A DNA stretch of 64,000 nucleotides from assembly GCF_025567095.1 (NCBI RefSeq), contig NZ_JAOQJH010000008.1; one strand, written 5' to 3'. Source of the DNA: Anthropogastromicrobium aceti. GTDB lineage: Bacteria; Bacillota; Clostridia; Lachnospirales; Lachnospiraceae. The notes beneath the pieces were generated by a model. That model did no database searches. It was not told where the DNA came from and saw nothing but the letters and a program-made list of their open reading frames with translations. Position numbers and translations under genes: made by a program. Shown here piece after piece: positions 1-6,852 of this stretch. Every line of letters starts with the position of its first letter. The stretch's first letter is position 1.

Positions 1-16
1 CGTGGGAAGATTATCT
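1..16 (+). pseudogene. 5' part of a YoeB-type toxin gene, interrupted by the IS element
   Basis: Bases 3-14 read Trp-Glu-Asp-Tyr, followed by a Leu codon shared with the far side of the insertion. This matches the W-(E/D)-D-Y-L stretch near the N-terminus of YoeB/Txe toxins. The start codon, and presumably the YefM/Axe antitoxin gene, lie before the window. Taken alone the fragment is too short to identify; the call depends on its continuity with the 3' part at 2285-2505. Confidence 0.7.
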
Positions 17-36
17 CTATCAAAGTAGGCAGAGTA

Positions 37-72
37 CCACGTCCATAGGAGTTACGCACCGCATGGGCGTGG
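37..72. repeat. Left-end hairpin of the IS200/IS605 element
   Basis: Arms CCACGTCCAT (37-46) and ATGGGCGTGG (63-72) pair with one mismatch around a 16-base loop. The same hairpin, in the same orientation, occurs at 2245-2280. Subterminal hairpins recognised as single strands by TnpA are a hallmark of this family. Confidence 0.85.
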
Positions 73-91
73 GTGAATGCCTTTTTGTAAC

Positions 92-508
92 TTATTGGTT
101 GTTAATGTACTCTTGTATCAGCTGCAAACTGTTTTCGTTTGCAATTGTAGTAAAATAGCTGTTGCTCCAAAACAAGGAATCCTGACAGGATTCTTTCAGA
201 ATGGTATCACCATACTGTGTTCTTGCATAACGGCTTGTTTTGGTTTTAATGACATTTACCAGTGTACCCGGTGCAGTGAATGGATCTGCTTCGAACAAAA
301 TGTGGATATGATCCGATTCCCCATTCATTTCTAAGATTACCAAATCTTTCTCGTCGAAGATATCCTGTATTACTTGATAGACCAGTTCTTTAACAGCCCC
401 GGTTAAAACAGGGCGGCGGTTCTTCGTTACCAGTACGATATGATACTGTAATAAAAAACAACTGTGTCGATTGGTATAATACGTTTGTCCTAACTTTTTC
501 TTGTACAT
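92..508 (-). CDS. tnpA: IS200/IS605 TnpA, Y1 HUH transposase
   Basis: This 138-residue protein is the usual size for TnpA of IS200/IS605 elements, which cut and join single-stranded element ends at their hairpins. The HUH metal-binding motif is His67-Ile-His69, and the likely nucleophile is Tyr134 in the C-terminal helix (E-Y-I-N-N-Q). The start at 508 was chosen because AGAGGAAAT lies just upstream and family homology begins there; the frame stays open upstream to 637 without support. It diverges from tnpB, and the tnpB promoter lies over its ribosome binding region. All catalytic residues are present, so it may be active. Confidence 0.92.
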   Translation of the reverse strand: MYKKKLGQTYYTNRHSCFLLQYHIVLVTKNRRPVLTGAVKELVYQVIQDIFDEKDLVILEMNGESDHIHILFEADPFTAPGTLVNVIKTKTSRYARTQYGDTILKESCQDSLFWSNSYFTTIANENSLQLIQEYINNQ

Positions 509-523
509 ATGTTCTATTTCCTC

Positions 524-552
524 TTTACATCCATTTGTTTTTATGGTATAAT
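524..552 (+). promoter_or_regulatory. Probable sigma-A promoter of tnpB
   Basis: TTTACA (524-529), a 17-base spacer and an extended -10 TGGTATAAT (TATAAT at 547-552). Transcription would start near 559, leaving a short leader before the tnpB start at 594. Confidence 0.65.
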
Positions 553-593
553 AATAGCATAGAAATAAATTGTTGTAAAGAGGTACATCCATT

Positions 594-2000
594 ATGAAGA
601 AGGCAGTTCCGATGATCTTATCAGAAGATAATTTCAAACAGATCTTTGCTTTTGCAGAGCAGTATTCAAAGCTTGCAAAAGCACTGTATAATGCTGCCCT
701 TTTTCGTATCCGTCAGGTCTTTACAGGGTGGGATAAGAGAGATAATCGTACTCCATTAGAGCAGTCTGTCTTTGATGAAATTGAGTGTGCGAAAGAGGCT
801 TATGGCAAATTCTCCTGTCGTCGCGTTCTTTCCTATCCGTCGTTAGACAAGATTTTGCGTGCAAATAGTAATCCCGACTTTTTTACAGGTCTGCCCATGC
901 AAACAGCACAGAGTATTGTAAGACAGGCAGTGACTGACTTTAAAGCCTGGCTTGAAGCATTAAAGGCCTATAAGAAAGATCCTTCTTTCTTTACGGGAAA
1001 ACCGAAAATGCCCGGCTATTGTAAGGCGGATAAAAAGACTTTTAAGGTGACAAATCAGGATGCGGCTCTTTATCCGACAAAAGATGGAAAGGGGTGTCTT
1101 TTGAAATTACCTAAGATGGATCATAACAGGATACCGCTTTCTTATCTGAAGGATACTTCTAATCTTCGTGAGATTGTGTTTAAGCCTTACTATGGAAAGT
1201 ATATCATGACATTTATCATTGAAGATATGGCACCACCTTTTTACCCTGATCTGCCGAATATGGCAGGAATGGATCTCGGAACGGATAACATCGCAGCTAT
1301 CGCATGCACAGACGGCTCGTCTGTTGTATACAAGGGCGGTGCTATTCTGTCCGCAAATCAGTTCTTTGCCAAGCAAAAGGCAAGTGCTGTATCTATCCTT
1401 ACGAAAGGAAAGAAACACCGCCATGCGTCCTCTGCATTTTTGAGCAATCTTTCGTTGAAGCATGATTGTTTTCTCAAAGATCAAATGCACAAACTCAGTA
1501 CAGCCATTGTCCGGTACTGTATTGCTCATCGAATCGGTATTCTTGTTGTTGGAACCAATCGCTTGTGGAAGCAACACGCATCCATGAGTAAGAAGAATAA
1601 TCAGAAGTTTGTCTCCATCCCTCACGAAAAGCTTCGTTGGATGATCTCCTACAAGGCACTGATTGCCGGCATTGAAGTAATCTGGCAGGAAGAAAGTTAT
1701 ACTTCAAAGGCAGACTGTACTGCAGGTGACTTGATTCCGGTATACGGAAAGGAAAGGACACATCCGGTATTCTCAGGCCGTCGTATCGAGCGAGGATTGT
1801 ATCTGTGCAAAGCAGGATATTGCATCAATGCGGACTGTAACGGTGCTGCCAATATCCTTCGAAAAGCGTTTCCGCATGCATGGGATGCATGCAAAGATTT
1901 CCAATTTTTGTCAACACCTGCTTCTGTCGGATTCAAAAGCTTAAATCCAAGCTCAGTTCCTAATAGACAGAAACAACGTGCTGCAAATAAAAAGAAATAA
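594..2000 (+). CDS. tnpB: TnpB, IS605 OrfB-type RNA-guided nuclease with non-canonical RuvC-II
   Basis: The 468-residue protein has an N-terminal helix-turn-helix/wedge-like region and a C-terminal split RuvC domain. RuvC-I is G-M-D-L-G with Asp227; RuvC-III is N-A-D-C-N-G-A-A-N-I with Asp414. At the place where most TnpB proteins have the RuvC-II Glu, the motif reads V-V-G-T-N with Gly320. A nearby E-E-S-Y-T-S-K motif (Glu366, Glu367) could supply the acid; from memory, one large TnpB subgroup carries a relocated Glu, but this cannot be checked here. The paired C-x-x-C zinc ribbon between RuvC-II and -III is missing. TnpB proteins cut DNA using a guide RNA made from the element's right end and so help keep the element in place. 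AAAGAGG precedes the ATG. The frame is intact. Confidence 0.9.
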   Translation: MKKAVPMILSEDNFKQIFAFAEQYSKLAKALYNAALFRIRQVFTGWDKRDNRTPLEQSVFDEIECAKEAYGKFSCRRVLSYPSLDKILRANSNPDFFTGLPMQTAQSIVRQAVTDFKAWLEALKAYKKDPSFFTGKPKMPGYCKADKKTFKVTNQDAALYPTKDGKGCLLKLPKMDHNRIPLSYLKDTSNLREIVFKPYYGKYIMTFIIEDMAPPFYPDLPNMAGMDLGTDNIAAIACTDGSSVVYKGGAILSANQFFAKQKASAVSILTKGKKHRHASSAFLSNLSLKHDCFLKDQMHKLSTAIVRYCIAHRIGILVVGTNRLWKQHASMSKKNNQKFVSIPHEKLRWMISYKALIAGIEVIWQEESYTSKADCTAGDLIPVYGKERTHPVFSGRRIERGLYLCKAGYCINADCNGAANILRKAFPHAWDACKDFQFLSTPASVGFKSLNPSSVPNRQKQRAANKKK

Positions 2001-2284
2001 GTAGTAGAACTGCGTCATCCGGACGCGCCCTGCAAGGCAGGTTGAAAAGATCCGGATCTAAGTATTCCAAAGGTTTCATTCGCCAATGGATAGGGGGCTT
2101 TGTGAACAGTCCTTTGTATGCACGGCTAGCGATAGGCTCATTCGTCTGCGTTCGAGAGACGTAAGTAGCACGGTATCAAAAACTTTACAAACATCGGTCA
2201 TAGCTTTTAGTGTGTATTTTTGGAGCGAAGCTCCGCTTTTGATACCACGTCCATAGGAGCTATGCACCGCATGGGCGTGGAGAC
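2001..2284 (+). ncRNA. Right-end region, probable TnpB guide (omega/re) RNA scaffold
   Basis: No gene lies between the tnpB stop and the element edge. The stretch is rich in pairing: GGTATCAAAA (2172-2181) with TTTTGATACC (2237-2246), a nested GGAGC-GAA-GCTCC hairpin (2222-2234), and the terminal hairpin (2245-2280). In IS605-type elements the right end is transcribed as the TnpB guide RNA and the flanking DNA becomes the guide. Here the guide would begin at about 2285 with TTCATTGGCAAGTAG, and the expected TAM is TTAT or TTATC at the left edge (11-15). The RNA borders are not visible. Confidence 0.55.
2245..2280. repeat. Right-end hairpin of the IS200/IS605 element
   Basis: Arms at 2245-2254 and 2271-2280 are identical to the left-end arms; the loop differs at two positions. 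The orientation matches the left copy. Confidence 0.85.
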
Positions 2285-2505
2285 TTCATTGGCAAGTAGA
2301 AAATAAGAAGAATTTGAAACGAATTAATCAGCTTATTAAGGACATTGAACGTCATCCATTTGAGGGAATTGGAAAGCCTGAACCTTTAAAAGGAAACCTG
2401 ACGGGGCTTTGGAGTAGACGCATTGACGAGGAACATAGAATTGTATATCTTGTTGAGGGTGACAATATTCTGATCTTTGCATGTAGAGGACATTACAATA
2501 GCTAA
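2285..2505 (+). pseudogene. 3' part of a YoeB/Txe-type toxin gene cut by the IS element
   Basis: From base 2287 the frame reads H-W-Q-V-E-N-K-K-N-L and then the conserved YoeB body, including R-H-P-F-E-G, W-S-R-R-I, E-E-H-R-I-V-Y and the C-terminal A-C-R-G-H-Y. The catalytic Glu, Arg and terminal His-Tyr of this RelE-superfamily mRNA interferase are kept. The first roughly 15-20 residues are separated from it by the IS. A TTG at 2314 could start a shorter product but lacks a ribosome binding site and would miss the N-terminal strand. Removal of the IS without a scar would restore a full-length toxin. Confidence 0.85.
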
Positions 2506-2611
2506 GAGGCAGTGTAGGTGTCAGTAAAACGGGCTTTTTTGAAATTTGGAGTGGGAATCTTCGGTAATTCAATGACTGAATAGTTGACTGGGTATAATGG
2601 TTTAAAATAAG

Positions 2612-2660
2612 TTGCCCTCAAGAGTTCGAACAAGAATCTAACTCTTGAGGGCATATTTAA
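2612..2660. terminator. Hairpin between the toxin remnant and the lipoprotein gene
   Basis: Perfect 13-base arms GCCCTCAAGAGTT (2614-2626) and AACTCTTGAGGGC (2640-2652) enclose a 13-base loop. The following bases are A/T-rich but not a clean T run, so it could be a terminator for either flanking gene or only a stabilising hairpin. Confidence 0.5.
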
Positions 2661-2696
2661 AAGAATTACTTTTTTGACCTAGTTAAATGAAGCTTT

Positions 2697-3152
2697 TTAT
2701 AAAAAATATTCCACTACATACAACTGATTTGTATCTTCATCAAAAAACATAATAAGATGATCTCTGGTGTCTTCTTTTCTAAGTAAAGTCGTATGTTTCC
2801 ATTCGTTCTGTTTTGGACGATCCTCTAATGGTACGTCGATGCTATCCAGCCATTCCTCCATTTTATCAGCTAATTCACTATTTAGTTCACCAGCTTCCCA
2901 ATCGAAGCTTTTTAAAATGATATCTGCACTTTCTTCGTCATATTGGAGAATGTGGTATCGGATACCGTCACCAGTAAAGCTGGCGCCAGAATCTTTTACA
3001 TATATTTCAACATCCGTTTCAGGCAAATTTAAGTGCCAGTTTCTATTCATGCAATCGGCATATCTGCGTATTGAAGTAAATCCGATTCCTTCACAGCCAC
3101 ACAAGCCAAAACAAATGATGAGTGCCAGTAGACATAGTTTTAATCGTTTCAT
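2697..3152 (-). CDS. Small predicted lipoprotein of unknown function
   Basis: A 151-residue protein beginning K-R-L-K and a hydrophobic stretch ending L-C-G-C, with Cys20 as the likely lipidated residue. The mature part is acidic and soluble-looking; I recognise no domain or motif. The ribosome binding site GAAAGGAA precedes the start. It lies 24 bases downstream of a 40-codon frame that may be co-transcribed, in the accessory stretch between the IS and the peptide-resistance transporter. It would sit on the outer face of the membrane. Confidence 0.7.
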   Translation of the reverse strand: MKRLKLCLLALIICFGLCGCEGIGFTSIRRYADCMNRNWHLNLPETDVEIYVKDSGASFTGDGIRYHILQYDEESADIILKSFDWEAGELNSELADKMEEWLDSIDVPLEDRPKQNEWKHTTLLRKEDTRDHLIMFFDEDTNQLYVVEYFL

Positions 3153-3176
3153 TTGGAAAATTCCTTTCTATGAAAT

Positions 3177-3299
3177 TTAAATTGGAAATTGTAGTTCATA
3201 TTTTTCTTTTAGTCGTTCTTCTTTTTCAATGTCTAAGTCGTAATCTTCCTTTAAAATTCCAGTAAGAGAACCTGTTAAATCGGAAACAGCAATAGTCAT
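3177..3299 (-). CDS. Small hypothetical protein, 40 residues
   Basis: A strong AAAGGAGGG ribosome binding site lies 8 bases before an ATG that opens a 40-codon frame starting M-T-I-A-V-S-D-L-T and ending with a charged, probably helical tail (K-E-E-R-L-K-E-K-Y). I do not recognise the family. It precedes the lipoprotein gene on the same strand. The ribosome binding site is the main reason to call it; it could also be the remnant start of a longer gene. Confidence 0.45.
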   Translation of the reverse strand: MTIAVSDLTGSLTGILKEDYDLDIEKEERLKEKYELQFPI

Positions 3300-3602
3300 G
3301 AGAATCCCTCCTTTAAATTAGTTTAACTATAGCATATACTAAATTAGATAGTTTGACAAGAAGTAGTGCCAGGGTCAGTAAAAATAGCTTTTTTAGTGGG
3401 TACAATGGATCAATTCGCGCCAGTGGTAAAGAGAAGTGCAGAAAAGTGTTAGAAAAAAAGGTAGAAGAAGTCGATGAGAGCTGGGAAAGCTGAAATGCCA
3501 TGTTTAAGACTGTAAATTGAATTAATAACTAACCTCGATATTGTGCGAATCCGCCGAAGATGCGAGAAATAGCTTAATTTGCATCCTCGACGGATTTTCT
3601 GG
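3300..3602. other. Gene-poor gap with A/T-rich promoter-like DNA and possible gene relics
   Basis: Upstream of the 40-codon gene is A/T-rich DNA with two similar segments (AAATTAGTTTAAC and AAATTAGATAGTTT, around 3315-3352) that could form a promoter or operator. From about 3368 the DNA resembles the stretch at 2520-2600: both contain GTCAGTAAAA, a GCTTTTTT run and a GTGGG motif. An open stretch on the plus strand ending at 3494 has no start or ribosome binding site. No gene is supported here. Confidence 0.4.
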
Positions 3603-4394
3603 TTATCGCCTCTCTTTTTTGCCAAATTGTGTGATCGCCAGCGAAAACACCAGGCAAAAGACAAGAATCGCGCAAGGCAAAAACGGAAATAAAGAAAATG
3701 AAGTATCAGAAGTTTCTGCTGTAAAATCGCGCAGCGAGCAGGAAACCAAATAGCCGCTGTAGCAATAAGGGTAAGCAATCCAAAGAGGCGTATTTGCAAC
3801 CAAAACACCTGGAATGACAAGAAGCAGATTAAGGCCTACCGATAGCAGTGGTTTCTCAAAAAGGACAGTAATGGCCCACATTGTCCCAATACAAGGAAGC
3901 ATTGTAAGAAAAAGGGAGAAGCACCATTTCAATAAATAAAAAATAGGCAAAGTTTCGGTTACGCCCATTGTCTTAGTTGCAATCAATCCGCCAACGATAA
4001 ACACAGCAAGAAAGACAACCATTTCCATAAAAAGATAAAAAATTAGTACACAAAATTTGGCTGCGGAAAGCGCATAGCGGCTAACAGGCAGCGCTAACAT
4101 TTTTAGAATCCCATTATTTCCAGTTTCACGGCTTGCAATCATGACGCAGACGACGATCATGCTAAAGGGCAACAGATAATATGCGTAAACAAGTGCGCTT
4201 TGAATGAACATAGCAGGCCATGCATTTGTATATTCTGGTGTGAAATAGCTGCTTAAATTTGCAATTCCAGAAGAAACCACAAGCAAAGGGGCAATAAAAA
4301 TCAGGGGTACGATTTTGGAACGCTTGCATTTCATAAATTCAATTTTGAGCAATTCTGAAAAGCTCATTTTACTTATTTTATTTATTTCACTCAT
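3603..4394 (-). CDS. LanG/SpaG-like ABC permease, antimicrobial-peptide resistance
   Basis: The 263-residue protein has about six membrane segments and the features of the lantibiotic-immunity ABC-2 permeases (SpaG/MutG/CprC type), including an N-terminal L-K-I-E-F-M-K-C-K-R segment before the first helix. The start at 4394 follows AAGGAGGATGTTGAA; the open frame continues further upstream without support. It is the third gene of an ATPase-permease-permease set (5930 down to 3603), 13 bases after the second gene. Together they would export or expel cationic peptides from the membrane. No peptide-precursor or modification genes are nearby, which suggests resistance rather than self-immunity. 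Confidence 0.8.
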   Translation of the reverse strand: MSEINKISKMSFSELLKIEFMKCKRSKIVPLIFIAPLLVVSSGIANLSSYFTPEYTNAWPAMFIQSALVYAYYLLPFSMIVVCVMIASRETGNNGILKMLALPVSRYALSAAKFCVLIFYLFMEMVVFLAVFIVGGLIATKTMGVTETLPIFYLLKWCFSLFLTMLPCIGTMWAITVLFEKPLLSVGLNLLLVIPGVLVANTPLWIAYPYCYSGYLVSCSLRDFTAETSDTSFSLFPFLPCAILVFCLVFSLAITQFGKKERR

Positions 4395-4407
4395 TTCAAC
4401 ATCCTCC

Positions 4408-5133
4408 TTATTCGTAGTGCGTATAGTTTGCCAGTCCCAAACCGATGGCAAGAAACAGAACGGTTTCTGTGAGAGCAACAAGAGCAATTGATTTGTCAGG
4501 TTGGGCGCTCATCGCAACCGCAGGCTTTAGCATGACAACAAAAGGATGAAACATCAAAATGGCAAGATCGGAATTTGCCAGTGCCATTCCGCTTAAAAAG
4601 CCAGCGACACCGATGCCAAGAGGAATCCACATATTTTCAAAGCGCGAGGAAATCAGCAGCAAGAAAGATAATACCGGCATAGAGGTGATAAACGAATAGG
4701 CGGCGAACAGAATAAGTGTCGGCAACTCAAATGTATCCTGCGGCAAATCGGTCATGCCAATTTTTATAAGTGCAAGATTTTGCAAAGTGATTGCAATCAA
4801 AAGCAGAATTGTCAGAATCAAAAATTTGTACAGGTACATTTTGGGGACGCTTACAGGCAGCATATATAATTTTTTTACGGCATTTCCTTTAAATTCCATA
4901 TTGTAAATCATACAGGTGGCAACGATGATGCCAAACATATTTAAAATCAGAAGCGTACCATAAAGCTGGGTCAGTAAAACATCCATCGGGGCAAGCGGCA
5001 GAGATAAAAGTGTGTTTTTCCTCACAAAGAAATTGACAAGGGCATAAGCGGCACCTAAAATGCCAACGACAATCAGTACGGGAATCACACCGGTTCGTTT
5101 TTCTTTTTGAAGTTCGATTGTAAGAAGACTCAT
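4408..5133 (-). CDS. LanE/SpaE-like ABC permease, antimicrobial-peptide resistance
   Basis: A 241-residue membrane protein with about six hydrophobic segments and an N-terminal cytoplasmic stretch L-L-T-I-E-L-Q-K-E-K-R typical of SpaE/MutE/CprB permeases. It overlaps the upstream ATPase gene by four bases and is followed after 13 bases by the second permease. Two different permeases with one ATPase is the usual LanFEG arrangement. Specificity for a given peptide cannot be read from the sequence. Confidence 0.8.
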   Translation of the reverse strand: MSLLTIELQKEKRTGVIPVLIVVGILGAAYALVNFFVRKNTLLSLPLAPMDVLLTQLYGTLLILNMFGIIVATCMIYNMEFKGNAVKKLYMLPVSVPKMYLYKFLILTILLLIAITLQNLALIKIGMTDLPQDTFELPTLILFAAYSFITSMPVLSFLLLISSRFENMWIPLGIGVAGFLSGMALANSDLAILMFHPFVVMLKPAVAMSAQPDKSIALVALTETVLFLAIGLGLANYTHYE

Positions 5134-5930
5134 AGCTTTGCCCTCTGCTTTCTAGTGGTATTGTCATTGTCAATCATTGAGAGGAACATTTCTTCTAGAT
5201 TGTCAGCTGCAAATCCAGCCTGCAAGGCGTTTCGCCGCAGTTCATCTAGGCTGCCTTCAAATAATAGTCGGCCATGATTGAGAATGCCAATGTCATTTGC
5301 CATCAACTCAATCTCGGATAACATATGGGATGAGATTAAGACGGTACAATCATAAAGCGTGGGCAGAGATTTTACGAGATTGCGAATTTCATGGATACCG
5401 GATGGGTCAAGACCATTGGTCGGCTCATCTAAAATCAGAATAGGCGGTCGGCCAAGCAAAGCACCAGCAAGACCAAGACGCTGCTTCATACCAAGTGAAT
5501 ATTTTTTTGCCAGTCGGTCACCAAATTCAGTTAGACCAACTAATTCTAAAGCCTCGTCCACAGTACTTTTCGGCAGTTTTAAAATTCTGCGAATAATATC
5601 AAGATTTTCTCGTCCTGTCAGATTGGAATAAAACGAAGGCGATTCGATAAAGGAACCAATCTCCTTTAAGATTGCAAGGCGATCAGCTGGGAAGTGTTTT
5701 CCGTCAATGGTAAAGCTGCCAGCTGTCGGCTTGGTCAGACCCAAAAGCATTTTCATCGTGGTAGATTTTCCAGCCCCATTTGGACCGAGAAAACCATAGA
5801 TACTGCCTTTGCGGATGTGAAGCGAAACATTGTTGACAGAAGTGAAGTTTTTGTATTTCTTTGTCAACTGTTCGGTGGTGATAATGCAGTCTGTAGTATG
5901 ATCGGTAGCGCGATCTGTAATATAGTTCAT
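5130..5930 (-). CDS. LanF-like ABC transporter ATPase, antimicrobial-peptide resistance
   Basis: The 266-residue protein has a complete nucleotide-binding domain: Walker A G-P-N-G-A-G-K-S (49-56), a Q-loop, a signature motif in the variant form L-G-M-K-Q-R, Walker B I-L-I-L-D-E-P and an H-loop S-S-H-M. This is the LanF/SpaF/CprA type. GGAGGAGAT precedes the ATG. It is the first gene of the transporter operon and diverges from the response regulator at 6140, the same pairing seen for CprABC-CprRK of Clostridioides difficile, a known cationic-peptide resistance system. Confidence 0.88.
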   Translation of the reverse strand: MNYITDRATDHTTDCIITTEQLTKKYKNFTSVNNVSLHIRKGSIYGFLGPNGAGKSTTMKMLLGLTKPTAGSFTIDGKHFPADRLAILKEIGSFIESPSFYSNLTGRENLDIIRRILKLPKSTVDEALELVGLTEFGDRLAKKYSLGMKQRLGLAGALLGRPPILILDEPTNGLDPSGIHEIRNLVKSLPTLYDCTVLISSHMLSEIELMANDIGILNHGRLLFEGSLDELRRNALQAGFAADNLEEMFLSMIDNDNTTRKQRAKL

Positions 5931-5972
5931 AAGAACATCTCCTCCTGATAGATAAGTGTGGGTTTTTCGATG

Positions 5973-6000
5973 CTTTTATCGTACAACGTGAACCTGACAA
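5973..6000 (-). promoter_or_regulatory. Probable promoter of the LanFEG-like operon
   Basis: On the minus strand TTGTCA (5995-6000) is followed after 16 bases by TAAAAG (5973-5978). The start codon of the ATPase gene is about 40 bases further. An 11-bp-period direct repeat lies just upstream of the -35 box. Confidence 0.5.
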
Positions 6001-6014
6001 TAATCTTCTCGCGT

Positions 6015-6037
6015 CCTTACTTTTACCTTACTTTTTT
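6015..6037. promoter_or_regulatory. Direct repeat CCTTACTTTT x2, possible response-regulator binding site
   Basis: CCTTACTTTT occurs at 6015-6024 and again at 6026-6035, a period of 11 bp or one helical turn. OmpR-type regulators usually bind tandem half-sites with this spacing. The repeat lies 15-37 bp upstream of the -35 box of the transporter operon, where an activator would act, and in front of the regulator gene on the other side. Confidence 0.45.
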
Positions 6038-6080
6038 GAGATATGCCCCTCAGATGAGATTCTCTGTGATATACTATCGC

Positions 6081-6128
6081 TGGTTGTGGTTGTGGTTGTG
6101 GTTGTGGTTGTGGTTGTGGTTGTGGTTG
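6081..6128 (+). repeat. Hexanucleotide tract TGGTTG x8 in the response-regulator leader
   Basis: Eight perfect copies of TGGTTG run directly into the ribosome binding site GGAGGT (6128-6133) of the response regulator. The tract is in frame with the gene and could be read as poly-valine from a GTG at 6086, but the GGAGGT and ATG at 6140 argue that it is untranslated leader. Copy number could vary by slippage and change leader length or translation. Confidence 0.9.
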
Positions 6129-6139
6129 GAGGTAACACG

Positions 6140-6841
6140 ATGGACAATTCATTTTTATATACGAAAACACTCCTGCTTGTGGATGACGAGCTGGATTTGC
6201 TGAAAATGCTATCCGATATTTTAAAAGATGCTGGTTTTCAAAAAATTCTTATGGCTGCTACGGGGAAAGAAGCGGTTGCAGAGGCAAAAAAAGGAAAACC
6301 GGATCTGATCATTTTGGATGTGATGCTGCCAGATAAAGATGGTTTTTCTTTGATGGAGCAGCTTCGCTCATTTACTGATGTGCCGCTCATCTTTTTGACT
6401 GCGAAGGATGAGGCAGCGGACAAACTTGCCGGGCTGGGGCTTGGAGCAGATGATTATATTGTAAAACCATTTTTGCCGCAGGAATTGATACTTCGCATTT
6501 ATGCAGTACTGCGTCGCTCTTATAAGGAAGACAATCCACTGGTTGTGCTGGATGGATGCACGGTAGACTTTGATAGAGCAGAAGTCTACAAAGGAAACGA
6601 GATTTTCTTTTTAACGGCAAAGGAACACATGCTGTTAAAAACACTTGCCCGCAATGAAGGAAAAATTATCACCGTTGATGCGCTTTGCGAAGCACTATGG
6701 GGCGACAATCCATTTGGCTATGAAAATAGTTTGAATGCCCATGTGCGGCGTGTACGAGAAAAGATCGAAACGGATCCGTCAAATCCAAAGTCGTTGATTA
6801 CGATTAAGGGCTTGGGCTACAAATTGATTATGCGAAAGTGA
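6140..6841 (+). CDS. OmpR-family response regulator, CprR/SpaR-like
   Basis: The 233-residue protein has an N-terminal receiver domain (acidic pair at D-D-E, phosphoacceptor Asp60 in I-L-D-V-M-L-P, Lys in L-T-A-K-D) and a C-terminal winged helix ending G-L-G-Y-K-L. The start at 6140 follows GGAGGT by seven bases; an upstream in-frame GTG would add poly-valine and is unlikely. The gene is followed by the sensor kinase and diverges from the LanFEG-like transporter, so it probably activates that operon when an antimicrobial peptide is sensed. Confidence 0.88.
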   Translation: MDNSFLYTKTLLLVDDELDLLKMLSDILKDAGFQKILMAATGKEAVAEAKKGKPDLIILDVMLPDKDGFSLMEQLRSFTDVPLIFLTAKDEAADKLAGLGLGADDYIVKPFLPQELILRIYAVLRRSYKEDNPLVVLDGCTVDFDRAEVYKGNEIFFLTAKEHMLLKTLARNEGKIITVDALCEALWGDNPFGYENSLNAHVRRVREKIETDPSNPKSLITIKGLGYKLIMRK

Positions 6842-6852
6842 GGTCAGAGATC

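Larger units (their letters stand above)
16..2284. mobile_element. IS200/IS605-family element, about 2269 bp, with divergent tnpA and tnpB
   Basis: The element carries tnpA on the minus strand and tnpB on the plus strand, head to head, as in the IS605 group. Each end has an imperfect hairpin (37-72 and 2245-2280) inside a 38-base direct copy (35-72 and 2243-2280) that differs at two bases. The insertion point comes from the interrupted yoeB-like gene: bases 3-16 read W-E-D-Y-L and bases from 2285 read on as H-W-Q. Because of a repeated CT the exact edge can move by one base either way (15-2283, 16-2284 or 17-2285). There is no target duplication, as expected for the Y1 HUH mechanism. The left hairpin starts about 20 nt inside the element and the right one ends about 4 nt before the edge. 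Confidence 0.88.

Noticed and set aside
2314..2505. Complete short toxin gene starting at TTG 2314
   Set aside because: Codons upstream to 2287 continue YoeB similarity and join the fragment before the IS; it is the 3' part of a broken gene.
3313..3820. Overlapping frames on both strands in 3313-3820
   Set aside because: No start signals or similarity; the part beyond 3603 is the permease gene in another frame.
6086..6139. N-terminal poly-valine extension of the response regulator from a GTG in the hexamer tract
   Set aside because: GGAGGT directly before the ATG at 6140 and family alignment from that Met show the tract is leader, not coding.
5976..6170. Minus-strand frame coding Gln-Pro repeats
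   Set aside because: It is only the complement of the TGGTTG tract, without ribosome binding site or homology.
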